Source of the DNA: Bacteroidota bacterium
Lineage (GTDB): Bacteria; Bacteroidota; Bacteroidia; Cytophagales; UBA9547
NCBI GenBank assembly: GCA_004293915.1
Contig: RDZG01000099.1
Location: 1-33,835 of the forward strand
Direction: 5' to 3'
Length of the DNA: 33,835 nucleotides
Shown here: positions 22,838-31,477 of the stretch, one piece after another
Layout of the letters: the number at the start of each line of letters is the position of its first letter
Numbering within the stretch: the first letter of the stretch is position 1
Notes under the pieces: model-generated
The model's database searches: none
The model's input: the letters and a program-made list of their open reading frames with translations, nothing else
What the model was told of the DNA's origin: nothing
Translations under genes and position numbers: made by a program

Positions 22838-24253
22838 TCAATGTCCACCCAAAACTTTATCAAAATCTAAGCCTTTTGCGATTAAAATATTTTTAACTTT
22901 TATAGCGAAAAAAGCCAAATAGCAAAAGCCCAAAAGTGGTACAATATACGAAACATGAATTCCAACTGCATCTGATATATAACCTTGCAACGGAGGAATT
23001 ACAGCACCTCCTAATATCATCATTATCAAGAACATAGAACCTTGATTGGTGTATTTCCCAAGTCCTGCAATACCCGCTGGAAAAATGCAGGGCCACATAA
23101 TTGAACAACACAATCCACCTGTTATAAATGAATAAAGTGCAATTTTTCCTTCGGTCAATAATCCAACTGCCATTGCCAAAACACCAGCCAAGCTAAAAAT
23201 CAATAATGTTTTAAATGGTTTTTCTTGAGCCAAATACATGCCTAATCCCAATAAAAATACAAAAATTGCATATGGATAAAAATCGCTTACATCGTTGCCT
23301 TTGATGGAATTTACAATCAAAATCAAGGCAAAACCAATAAATGGAGTTACAAATGTGAGTATAGTTTTTAGTTGTTTTGATAAATTAAAAGCACTCAAAG
23401 CGCCTGTCATTCTGCCAATCATCAAACTACCCCAATAAAGTGATATAAAAGAAGAAATGTGCGAAGTGTCATATCCTCCAAAATTTTTATTTTTTAATAA
23501 TTCACCCATATTACTTTGAATTGTAACCTCAACCCCAACATAAACAAAAATTGCTAACATAGCCCAAAGCAATTGCGAATGTTTTAAAGCCCCAAAGCCT
23601 TTTTCAAAAGGCTCGTGATTTTCAACTTTTGGCAAATCAGAAAACCATAAAAGAGCAACAGCTCCCGAAAACAAAATAGCTAACATGATATATAAAATAT
23701 TAATCGAACCAATGGAAGCTGTACTAGCATCGGCATTAATGGAGCCAAATAAAATTACACTCACAACTAACGGACCAAGTGTGGTACCTAACGAATTGAG
23801 CGATGCCGCTAAATTAATGCGATGTGTGCCTGTTTCTGGCGAACCCAAAGCAATGATATAAGGTTGGGTAGCAGTTTGCTGGAGCGAAAAACCAAGCGCA
23901 ACGATAAAAAATGCAGCTAAAATTAACCCAAATACACCACTATTTACACATGGAATAATCAATAATGCACCAACTATCGAAATAATTAAGCCATAAATCA
24001 TGCCTTTTTTATATCCAATTTTGTTTAAAATATCATAGCCAACAATTTGTGAAGCATACCATAACAAAATAGAACCGATAAAATATGCACCATAAAATGC
24101 AAATTCGATAAGCTGAGACTGAAATTGACTAAGTTCGAAATGGCTTTTACAAAATGGAATGAAAATCCCATTTGATGCCGCCACAAATCCCCAAAAAAAC
24201 CAAATGGAACATAAGGTATAGAGTTGAGATTGTTTGGTTTCTACATTTTGCAT
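22838..24253 (-). CDS. Sugar MFS transporter, FucP/GluP family
   Basis: 471 residues with about 12 transmembrane helices. N-terminal LCSIWFFWGFVAASNGIFIPFC and QSQLIEFAFYGAYFIGS, and the QQTATQPYIIALG segment with the downstream NLAASLNSLGTTLGPL, match the fucose/glucose/galactose-proton symporter (FHS) group. The late IMWPCIFPAGIAGLG and QGSMFLIMMILGGAVIPPLQG also match. It is probably a proton-coupled monosaccharide importer in the inner membrane; the sugar cannot be read from the sequence. It starts 3 bp after cvpA ends on the same strand, so the two are cotranscribed. Confidence 0.9.
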   Translation of the reverse strand: MQNVETKQSQLYTLCSIWFFWGFVAASNGIFIPFCKSHFELSQFQSQLIEFAFYGAYFIGSILLWYASQIVGYDILNKIGYKKGMIYGLIISIVGALLIIPCVNSGVFGLILAAFFIVALGFSLQQTATQPYIIALGSPETGTHRINLAASLNSLGTTLGPLVVSVILFGSINADASTASIGSINILYIMLAILFSGAVALLWFSDLPKVENHEPFEKGFGALKHSQLLWAMLAIFVYVGVEVTIQSNMGELLKNKNFGGYDTSHISSFISLYWGSLMIGRMTGALSAFNLSKQLKTILTFVTPFIGFALILIVNSIKGNDVSDFYPYAIFVFLLGLGMYLAQEKPFKTLLIFSLAGVLAMAVGLLTEGKIALYSFITGGLCCSIMWPCIFPAGIAGLGKYTNQGSMFLIMMILGGAVIPPLQGYISDAVGIHVSYIVPLLGFCYLAFFAIKVKNILIAKGLDFDKVLGGH

Positions 24254-24256
24254 AAT

Positions 24257-24778
24257 CTAAATCTGTTTTTGAATAAGGCTAAATAAATCTTTTAAAAAGG
24301 GCATTAAAGTTTCTAAAATCAACACAATTTGTGGAGCAATTTGTGAAATAAATTGAAAAACAACGGCATCTTTAGTTACTGATTCGGGGATGATAATGCC
24401 AGAAGTTTTGACCAACCAAACAATAATGCTTATCAAAAATAAGAATTTTAAAAATCCAACTGCTGCACCAATTATATTATCAATTATGCCAGCAAAAATG
24501 GTTATATCTAGTACTGCTTTTATTGCCATGCCAATTGCTCTAACAGCCAATAATACAAGTGTAAAAATGATAATAAACGACAAAAAAGGCAATAATTTAG
24601 GCATACTGGGGAAAAATTGATATAAAAAATCAATACCAACTTGCATCAACTTAAACCCCAAAACCATACCTAAAACGATTGATAAAAGTTCAAAAACCAT
24701 TGTAACTAACCCTTTGGTATACCCTTGATAAACACCATAAACCAAAGGTAGCAGAACTATAACATCAATATATTTCAT
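24257..24778 (-). CDS. CvpA family membrane protein
   Basis: 173 residues, four predicted membrane helices. The family opening is clear (YIDVIVLLPLVYGVYQGYTKGLV), followed by a helix rich in G and M (LLSIVLGMVLGFKL), a third (LLPFLSFIIIFTLVLLAVRAIG) and IDNIIGAAVGFLKFLFLISII. CvpA proteins are linked to colicin V production in E. coli and to envelope stress resistance more widely; the mechanism is unknown. First gene of a two-gene unit with the sugar transporter. Divergent from porX across 113 bp. Confidence 0.88.
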   Translation of the reverse strand: MKYIDVIVLLPLVYGVYQGYTKGLVTMVFELLSIVLGMVLGFKLMQVGIDFLYQFFPSMPKLLPFLSFIIIFTLVLLAVRAIGMAIKAVLDITIFAGIIDNIIGAAVGFLKFLFLISIIVWLVKTSGIIIPESVTKDAVVFQFISQIAPQIVLILETLMPFLKDLFSLIQKQI

Positions 24779-24860
24779 GCTATAAAAGTAAAACTTAAAT
24801 TTAATTATGACAATTTTTTATTCCGCATAAAAATAATAAACTAAACTTGGACAATAAATG

Positions 24861-24868
24861 TAAATTTG
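24861..24868 (+). promoter_or_regulatory. Probable -7 box for porX
   Basis: TAAATTTG matches TAnnTTTG, 23 bp before the porX ATG, a normal distance. No TTG lies at 19 bp; the closest is at 24847-24849, too near. Half-promoter only. Confidence 0.45.
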
Positions 24869-24891
24869 AAACGTATTAGAAATAAAAAAAT

Positions 24892-26448
24892 ATGCAACGA
24901 CACAAAATTCTTTGGGCAGACGATGAGATTGATTTATTAAAACCTCATATTTTATTTTTAACCAGCAAAGGCTACGACATCACTCCAGTAAACAGCGGAG
25001 CAGATGCTATTGAACAATGCGAAGTTGCAAACTACGACATAGTGTTTTTAGATGAAAACATGCCTGGCATGACTGGGCTCGAAACCTTGGCTCAAATCAA
25101 AACTCAAAAACCGAATTTACCGGTGGTTATGATTACAAAAAGCGAAGAAGAACATATCATGGAACAAGCCATAGGATCGCAAATTGCTGATTATTTGATA
25201 AAACCATTGAATCCAAATCAGATTTTACTATCTGTAAAAAAAATACTTGAAAACAAGCGCCTAGTATCCGAAAAAACCACTTTAAATTATCAACAAGAGT
25301 TTAGAAATCTTTCGATGGCATACAACGATAGACTCGACCATGAGCAATGGGCTGATATTTATAAAAAACTCATTTACTGGGAATTAGCTCTCGATAGTTC
25401 CGAAAATAAAGACATGAGAGAAATGCTCGAAAGCCAAAAAGCTGAAGCAAATAAATACTTTTGCGATTTTATAATGGATGCGTACGAACATTGGATTAAA
25501 GACCCAAAGGCAGAAAAACCTTTGCTTTCTAATCAATTAATGCTTAAAAAAGTATTTCCATTATTAGCAAATCCAGAACCTGTTTTTTTTATTTTAATTG
25601 ATAATTTGCGATATGATCAATGGAAAATAATTGAACCAATGATTAGCGAATATTTTACAGTAGAAGAAGAAAGTACGTATTATTCTATTTTGCCAACCAC
25701 AACAGAATTTGCTAGAAATAGTATTTTTTCGGGATTGATGCCAAGCGATATGCAAAAAAATCATCCTGATTTATGGGTTGATGACGATGAAGAAACTGGC
25801 AGAAATCTAAACGAAGATAAATTTTTAGAGCATCAATTAAAACGCAATAGGTTGGATGCTAAAATGAGTTATCATAAAATTATTCATACCAATCAAGGCA
25901 AAACATTGCTTGATAACATCAATAACTTAATGTCAAACAAGTTAAATGTGATTGTATATAACTTTGTAGATATGCTTTCGCATGCCCGAACCGACATTGC
26001 CATGATTCGTGAATTGGCTCCAGACGAGCCTGCTTACCGTTCGATTACAAAATCTTGGTTTTTGCATTCCCCACTTTTTGATATAATCAAAAAAATTGCA
26101 GAAAAAAAAGTTCGTTTGGTAATCACTACCGATCATGGCACAATTAGAGTGCAAAGACCTTACAAAATCATTGGCGACAAAGAAACCAACACCAATTTGC
26201 GTTATAAACAAGGCAAAAATCTGACTTTTGATGAAAAAAATATTTATTTTACACGGAAACCAGAAAATTTAATGTTGCCCAAACGCAATCTCACAACTAC
26301 TTATGTATTTACAAAAGAAGATTATTTTTTGGCTTACCCAAATAATTTTAATTATTATGTAAATTATTATAAAGATACATTTCAGCATGGCGGAATATCG
26401 TTGGAAGAAATGATAATACCGTTTATATCGTTAAGTCCAAAGCAATAA
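24892..26448 (+). CDS. porX: PorX: T9SS response regulator with PglZ domain
   Basis: 518 residues. An N-terminal receiver domain (1-120) has acidic residues D10/D11, phosphorylation site D54 (VFLDENMPG), T82 and K104 (LIKP). A helical linker leads to a PglZ/alkaline-phosphatase-like domain (about 200-518): ILIDNLRYDQW (D237, D242), the nucleophile region ILPTTTEFARNS (threonines 269-271), NFVDMLSHART (D360, H364), TTDHGT (D414, H415) and the C-terminal HGGISLEE. PorX works with PorY and a sigma factor to control T9SS genes, and its PglZ domain is reported as a phosphodiesterase on oligonucleotides. The O-methyltransferase gene follows after 3 bp. Confidence 0.95.
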   Translation: MQRHKILWADDEIDLLKPHILFLTSKGYDITPVNSGADAIEQCEVANYDIVFLDENMPGMTGLETLAQIKTQKPNLPVVMITKSEEEHIMEQAIGSQIADYLIKPLNPNQILLSVKKILENKRLVSEKTTLNYQQEFRNLSMAYNDRLDHEQWADIYKKLIYWELALDSSENKDMREMLESQKAEANKYFCDFIMDAYEHWIKDPKAEKPLLSNQLMLKKVFPLLANPEPVFFILIDNLRYDQWKIIEPMISEYFTVEEESTYYSILPTTTEFARNSIFSGLMPSDMQKNHPDLWVDDDEETGRNLNEDKFLEHQLKRNRLDAKMSYHKIIHTNQGKTLLDNINNLMSNKLNVIVYNFVDMLSHARTDIAMIRELAPDEPAYRSITKSWFLHSPLFDIIKKIAEKKVRLVITTDHGTIRVQRPYKIIGDKETNTNLRYKQGKNLTFDEKNIYFTRKPENLMLPKRNLTTTYVFTKEDYFLAYPNNFNYYVNYYKDTFQHGGISLEEMIIPFISLSPKQ

Positions 26449-26451
26449 AAA

Positions 26452-27090
26452 ATGGAGTTTTTGCCCGAATTAATCCAACAATATGCCGAAAATCATTCGG
26501 ATAAAGAATCTGATTTATTACAAAAAATTGCTGCCGAAACCCAAAAAGATGTAGCCATGCCTCGTATGATTTCGGGGCATTATCAAGGAAGATTTTTGTC
26601 AATGATTTCGGCAATGATTCAACCAAAACTGATTTTAGAAATTGGTACATACACCGGATATTCGGCACTTTGCATGGCAGAACATCTAGCAGAAAACGGA
26701 AAAATAATAACCATAGACAAAAACAACGAGCTAGAAAAACGAGTACGAGGCTATTTTTCTGAATCAAAATACAACCAGCAAATTGATTATCGGATTGGAA
26801 ATGCCATAGAAATCATACCCAAACTCGAAGAAACCGATTTTGATATCGTTTTTATTGATGCTGATAAAATAAATTATACTTTATATTATGATTTAGTTTT
26901 TGAAAAAGTAAAGTCTGGTGGATTTATCATTGCTGACAATGTACTTTGGAGTGGCAAAGTTGTTGAAGATAAAAAGGATAAAAAAACGGAAGCTATAAAG
27001 GCTTTTAATCAAAAAATAAACGAAGATGTTCGGGTTGAAAACTTACTTTTAGCAATTAGAGATGGCTTGATGATTGCAAGAAAAAAATAA
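26452..27090 (+). CDS. SAM-dependent O-methyltransferase (caffeoyl-CoA type)
   Basis: 212 residues, family of class I cation-dependent O-methyltransferases. Residues: SAM motif ILEIGTYTGYSAL (61-73), acidic IDK (88-90), metal site FIDADK (134-139) and ADN (161-163), then WSGKV. N-terminal PRMISGHYQGRFLSM matches the family substrate-side helix. The natural substrate in bacteria is seldom known. It begins 3 bp after porX, so the two are co-expressed, and its stop codon directly abuts that of the response regulator on the other strand. Confidence 0.9.
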   Translation: MEFLPELIQQYAENHSDKESDLLQKIAAETQKDVAMPRMISGHYQGRFLSMISAMIQPKLILEIGTYTGYSALCMAEHLAENGKIITIDKNNELEKRVRGYFSESKYNQQIDYRIGNAIEIIPKLEETDFDIVFIDADKINYTLYYDLVFEKVKSGGFIIADNVLWSGKVVEDKKDKKTEAIKAFNQKINEDVRVENLLLAIRDGLMIARKK

Positions 27091-27471
27091 CTATACTGTC
27101 TCGAAATGAACTTCTAAGGTATTGTATGTCAAAGGTTTTTTCCAAAATGCAAGAACAGATTTGTAAGTAAGTGCTCGCTCGATATCTTTTGGATTAATAG
27201 AGGAAGTAAGCATATAAACTGGAACTTGAATATTTTTCTCTTCCATTGCATCTAAAAAACGCCAGCCATCAAGCATTGGCATATTAATATCAAGTAAAAG
27301 AAAATCTATATTTTGCGAATTATCGTTCAAATAAGCTAAAGCCAAAGTTGGGTCTTCGTAAGTTATGCAAGTAATTTCTTTATTAAAACGCAATAGCGTG
27401 TTTTTACTTACAAAATTGCTTACGTAATCATCATCAACAATAAGTACATTACATGGGATATCTATTTTCAT
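27091..27471 (-). CDS. Single-domain response regulator
   Basis: 126 residues, one receiver domain: acidic pocket DDD (13-15), phosphoacceptor D61 in LLLDINMPMLDGW, T89 (MLTSS) and the conserved lysine before P113 (FWKKPLT). No output domain. It probably acts as a phosphate shuttle or by protein contact within a phosphorelay. The N-terminal IVDDDYVSNF and the DINMPMLDGWRFLD pattern resemble CheY-like proteins common in Bacteroidota. No kinase is adjacent. Its 3' end touches that of the O-methyltransferase with no gap. Confidence 0.92.
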   Translation of the reverse strand: MKIDIPCNVLIVDDDYVSNFVSKNTLLRFNKEITCITYEDPTLALAYLNDNSQNIDFLLLDINMPMLDGWRFLDAMEEKNIQVPVYMLTSSINPKDIERALTYKSVLAFWKKPLTYNTLEVHFETV

Positions 27472-27512
27472 GATTTTTATTCATGTTAGAATTAAAAATA
27501 TAAGTAATAATA

Positions 27513-27546
27513 CAAAAAAAAACGCTAAAAGCAAATTGTTTTTAGC
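27513..27546 (-). terminator. Second, weaker minus-strand hairpin before the response regulator
   Basis: Stem gctaaaa (27524-27530) / ttttagc (27540-27546). On the minus strand it is followed by a T-run of about nine. It would stop read-through from the sensor cassette into the response-regulator gene. Confidence 0.5.
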
Positions 27547-27589
27547 ATTTTAATGTCATTGCATTTTAATCGCAAATAAATTAGAAATT

Positions 27590-27620
27590 AAAAAGGCTTT
27601 CAGAAAATGAAAGCCTTTTT
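27590..27620 (-). terminator. Intrinsic terminator of the CHASE2/FecR-like cassette
   Basis: Stem aaaaaggctttca (27590-27602) / tgaaagccttttt (27608-27620), 13 bp, loop of five, ending in T-run on both strands; 18 bp after the stop of the 27638-28564 gene. Confidence 0.85.
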
Positions 27621-27637
27621 AACTGTTTATAGATTGA

Positions 27638-28564
27638 TTATTTTTCGTAAGGATAATATTGTAATAATTGATTTTTTGACAAGAAATTCATATAAGCACT
27701 TTTGAATTCACTAACAGTAGGTTCTAATTTTATAGCTTTTTCAAAAGCATCTTTAGCATCAACAAACAAATTGTTTTGAGCATAGAAAGAAGCTTTCATC
27801 ATATAGTTTAATGCACTTTCGTCAGAAAACTCTTTCGCTAATTGATCTTTGTCAGCAAAAACTTCAGGAGATTTTGTAGGAACCAAAGATTTCAATACAT
27901 AGCTATCAGGTTGAGCATCAGTACCATTTGCTTTAACTTTAACCATTATTGTTTGATCTTTTGGCATTTTTACAGCAGCTAAATCAAGTATAAAAACAGT
28001 ATCAGTTAATTCTTTGCTTAAGATAATATCATCAAACATGTTTGAAACTTCTAAAGTATATGAAGTTGCTTTTGCAACCTTAGCCCAAGAAAGTGTATTT
28101 ACATTGTTAATAATATTAGATTGTTTTGGCAAAATCATTTTAGAAAAATCACCAATTGCACGCTCTACCGAACCCGTTACCTTCATGTTTTTTTGGTAGT
28201 TTGCATGAATGTCAGAACTTTCTGCTTTTGTTAATTCGCCAATTACATAATCAGAGTACTTTTTTGTAATACTGCTTGATTTAGCAATTGCTTTAGAAGA
28301 AAGTTCGCCAATTTTGTAAGTTCCAGCTTCTTTTACTTCTAATGTTTTTCCAGTGCTATGGATTAGTCCTAAATAGCTACCTTCGCCAACCTTTATAACA
28401 TCGCTAGCACCTAGTTTTTTGCCTGCAAATACTGCAGATCCATCAGCCAATGTATTTTTGCCTCTCGAGGCTAATACTTTAAAAACTTCTGTTTGTGCCA
28501 TCGAATATATCGACATAGCTAAACCTAAAGTTGTAAACAATGATTTTTTGAATAGCGTTTTCAT
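27638..28564 (-). CDS. Exported FecR-like protein with C-terminal TPR
   Basis: 308 residues. A signal peptide (about 1-23, ending SMAQ) precedes a FecR-like beta domain, residues about 26-95: VLASRGKNTLADG, LGASDVIKVGEGSYLGLIHSTGKTLEVKEAGTYKI. A linker and an Ig/Fn3-like beta segment (about 155-225: LSWAKVAKATSYTLEV ... IMVKVKA) follow, and a final TPR pair (about 255-300: NYMMKASFYAQNNLFVDAKDAFEKAIKLEP). It is a periplasmic sensor or scaffold, with no iron-transport context. It is the last gene of the cassette with the two CHASE2 proteins (gap of 114 bp), so the three may form one envelope complex (inference). Confidence 0.78.
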   Translation of the reverse strand: MKTLFKKSLFTTLGLAMSIYSMAQTEVFKVLASRGKNTLADGSAVFAGKKLGASDVIKVGEGSYLGLIHSTGKTLEVKEAGTYKIGELSSKAIAKSSSITKKYSDYVIGELTKAESSDIHANYQKNMKVTGSVERAIGDFSKMILPKQSNIINNVNTLSWAKVAKATSYTLEVSNMFDDIILSKELTDTVFILDLAAVKMPKDQTIMVKVKANGTDAQPDSYVLKSLVPTKSPEVFADKDQLAKEFSDESALNYMMKASFYAQNNLFVDAKDAFEKAIKLEPTVSEFKSAYMNFLSKNQLLQYYPYEK

Positions 28565-28678
28565 TTTATTTATAGTTAATTTAATTGTTATTATTTAAAA
28601 TTTAATATCTTTTTTGAATGTATACGTTAGATAAAACCAAAAGTAACCATTTATTTTAATTATTTTTTAATTAATTAC

Positions 28679-30028
28679 TCATTTGGCTGTTTTTGTTAGC
28701 ATAGAAGCTATTTTTCTTATCAAAAATATCATTCCTGGCTTTGCATATTCATAATAAAGTTCCAAAAAATTACCTAAAAGAAACAAATATATGAGTACAA
28801 AGCTAATATCTACTTCGGTTCTGAAATTTTCAAATATATATAACTGACTACCAATAACAACTAAAGCAAACAATATCATTACGATTACACTCAAGCCATC
28901 CCACCAAACGTGTATATGATTATAAATGTATGCAAAAATCATAACACTGAGCAAACACAATATTATAGTAATTACTAAGTTCCAAGTTTCGTTAAGCTCA
29001 TTTATGTATGTTTCGTTTAATATCATGGAAACAATATTGGCATGGACAGTAACTCCATACATATCTGGAAACGATTTTCCAGCAAATTTTTTATTTAATG
29101 GTGTATAAAACTTGTCTTCGTCCCAATATTTATCGTTTTGGATGGTTTCTCCCATATATCCAAGCAATAAAATTTTTCCATTTACATAGGCAGGATTAAA
29201 ACTTCCCTCCATGGCTTCTTGCACATCAATTTTATTGAAAGCATCTTTTTTGCCAAATTTATCGGTTTCGCCATAAAAATTATTAATATTTCCTCTGTAA
29301 TATATAGTCTCAAGATATTTTATACTTTCGCCAGTAGTATCAAGCTCTTTTTTTTCTTTTTTATAATTTATTAGATCTAATACTTTTTTGCGTTTCAAAA
29401 ATTTATCAACCTTTTTTGTATCGTATAAAGCTGCAATTTTTACAGGGAAGAAAAATTTCATGGTATCTTTTACAAAATCTAATGCGGCAATTTTTCGGGC
29501 TACACGAAAATCGTTTTCGGTTGTGATCATATTTACAGTACCCTCATCTGCTGATTTCATAAAACGAGGAAGCGATTTATGAACAGTGTCCCATTGGCTC
29601 GTTTTTTCGTTCAAATCCGAAAGTTTAGTTGCTAATACTAAATTTCTAACTTTTGAAAAAGCAATTTCTAATAAACTATCGCCATTTATTAACCCATTAT
29701 CGATATAAAACTGCGTTTTGTCTTTAAAAAAACGAGCATCAATTCCAACTACTGCTGGATTGTGTTGATTTAGATTATTTATCAATACCGAAAGTTCGGC
29801 TCTGTTTAGATTTCCAATATTTACCAAAGTAATATTTGTATCTTTTTTTGGCTCATCTCTCAATGCGGTATATACCAAATCAGAAAGCTGAAAATCTTCC
29901 AAAGCTTGCCCAATTGGATCAACAATATCGGTTTTGATTGGAATTAAAGAAACTAAAAAAATAAGAAAAAACACAAAGATGGAGCTAAAAATAACATCCA
30001 AACTAAACCATTTGTTATACCACTTCAT
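28679..30028 (-). CDS. CHASE2 domain membrane protein, second copy, no output domain
   Basis: 449 residues. One N-terminal membrane helix (about 12-31) is followed by a large periplasmic CHASE2 domain (about 32-345): LVYTALRDEP, DTNITLVNIGNLNRAELSVLI, NPAVVGIDARFF, GKILLLGYMG, FYTPLNKKFAGKSFPDMYGV and HANIVSMIL. Three C-terminal membrane helices and a tail of about 25 residues follow. CHASE2 domains usually sit in front of a kinase, GGDEF or cyclase domain; none is present here. The ATG overlaps the stop of the upstream paralogue by 4 bp, so the two are translationally coupled. Fold and length match the neighbour throughout. Confidence 0.85.
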   Translation of the reverse strand: MKWYNKWFSLDVIFSSIFVFFLIFLVSLIPIKTDIVDPIGQALEDFQLSDLVYTALRDEPKKDTNITLVNIGNLNRAELSVLINNLNQHNPAVVGIDARFFKDKTQFYIDNGLINGDSLLEIAFSKVRNLVLATKLSDLNEKTSQWDTVHKSLPRFMKSADEGTVNMITTENDFRVARKIAALDFVKDTMKFFFPVKIAALYDTKKVDKFLKRKKVLDLINYKKEKKELDTTGESIKYLETIYYRGNINNFYGETDKFGKKDAFNKIDVQEAMEGSFNPAYVNGKILLLGYMGETIQNDKYWDEDKFYTPLNKKFAGKSFPDMYGVTVHANIVSMILNETYINELNETWNLVITIILCLLSVMIFAYIYNHIHVWWDGLSVIVMILFALVVIGSQLYIFENFRTEVDISFVLIYLFLLGNFLELYYEYAKPGMIFLIRKIASMLTKTAK

Positions 30029-31383
30029 TCGGTATTTTTGTTGTTAATATTTTTAAGATTATCTAAATTGAATTCGCTTAAGTTTTTGGTCATCAGGTTT
30101 TTAGCATCTGCTGTAACCAAATCTTTTAAATCTCTTCGTTTGCGATCTTCTTTCAAAATTCGCCATTTGATAGTCCATTTTTGGATAGCAATTTTGAGTA
30201 ATCCATAATATAGTTCCAGGAAATTACCCAAAACCAACACAAACACAATGGAGAAATTAAGGTTTATATCAAAGCTGTAATTTGAAAATATTAAAGCAGT
30301 AGAAATAAGAATAATCAATACCTCAACTAAAGAAATAATTAAACTAAAAATATCCCACCAAACAGCAGCTGAATGAAAAAGTTTAGAGAAAATGATTACA
30401 TTTAAAAAACAAATAATAAAATTGAGCCAAAAATCAAGCGAGTTTGATGCTAAATTTATGTGCGTATTATTCAAAATTTGTGAGGCAATGTTGGCATAAA
30501 TAACGGTTTCAAACATATCAGGAAAGGTTTTTCCAGCATATTTTTTATTGAGAGGCGTATAATATTTATAATCGTCCCAAAATTTTTCATCACTCAAACT
30601 AGCTCCTAAATAGCCTAAAATTACAATTTTACCTTTGATAATACTTGGGTCGAATTCGCCATTGAGTGCTTGTTCGGCATCTATGGTATTAAACATTTCA
30701 TAATTACCTTTATAATTTATGATTTCATAAGGTTGAGCTCTTTTCATAAATTTTTCTACACGCTCAGGTGCAATCACACGCACAAGTTCAACAGCAAAAA
30801 AGTTTTCTTGAACTCCATTTATAGATGCTCTTTCGTAAAACTGGCGAGTAGATTTAAAATCTCGCTCGTGCGTAAACATATTTTCAAAACCAGTTTCAGC
30901 AAATTTTACACCCAAAGTATCTTCGAATTGCAAAAACATGGTATCGCAAATATCTAATTTTGCATATTGTTTAGTAGAGTCGTTGTAATCGCTTAATTTT
31001 GAGGTATATACAATATTATCTACATCTCTCAATGCTGCTGAAAGGAGGCTATCGCCAAAATAATCATTGCTTTTTTTCAAAATTTCATTAAAACCAACCA
31101 CAGCGGGTTTGTGAGCATTTATTTTACGAATCACTTCGGCTAATTCGGCTCTGCCTAGCACTCCTGTATTTATAATCGTAATATTTGTATCTGCGACTGG
31201 GTCTTTTGTGCGCAAATGTGTAAATGCCAAATCAGTAATCTCAAAATCGCCTAAAGCATCGCCAAAAGGATCTGTAAGTTCGCTATCGACAGGAATTAAA
31301 TATAAACTACCTAGCAATACAGCCACAAAAATGGAGCAATAAATATAGTCGTTTAAAAATAGTTTTTTAAGAAATTTTACCAC
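30025..31383 (-). CDS. CHASE2 domain membrane protein, first copy, with basic/helical tail
   Basis: 452 residues. Same plan as its downstream paralogue: one N-terminal membrane helix (about 13-30), periplasmic CHASE2 domain (LAFTHLRTKDPVADTNITII, RAELAEVIRKINAHKPAVVGFNEI, GKIVILGYLGAS, YYTPLNKKYAGKTFPDMFE, YANIASQIL), then three membrane helices. The cytoplasmic tail is longer, about 55 residues, with many Arg/Lys (KEDRKRRDLKDL) and an Asn-rich end. It may contact a cytoplasmic partner; none is encoded nearby. First gene of the three-gene minus-strand cassette. No consensus promoter was found in the 94 bp to hemH. Confidence 0.85.
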   Translation of the reverse strand: MVKFLKKLFLNDYIYCSIFVAVLLGSLYLIPVDSELTDPFGDALGDFEITDLAFTHLRTKDPVADTNITIINTGVLGRAELAEVIRKINAHKPAVVGFNEILKKSNDYFGDSLLSAALRDVDNIVYTSKLSDYNDSTKQYAKLDICDTMFLQFEDTLGVKFAETGFENMFTHERDFKSTRQFYERASINGVQENFFAVELVRVIAPERVEKFMKRAQPYEIINYKGNYEMFNTIDAEQALNGEFDPSIIKGKIVILGYLGASLSDEKFWDDYKYYTPLNKKYAGKTFPDMFETVIYANIASQILNNTHINLASNSLDFWLNFIICFLNVIIFSKLFHSAAVWWDIFSLIISLVEVLIILISTALIFSNYSFDINLNFSIVFVLVLGNFLELYYGLLKIAIQKWTIKWRILKEDRKRRDLKDLVTADAKNLMTKNLSEFNLDNLKNINNKNTE

Positions 31384-31477
31384 CGAAGTAACTGTATATC
31401 GTTTTGACTTTTAGAAAAACAACGCTATATAATTGAAAAAATTGATATTTAACAAATCATTCGTCTAAAAATAAAAA

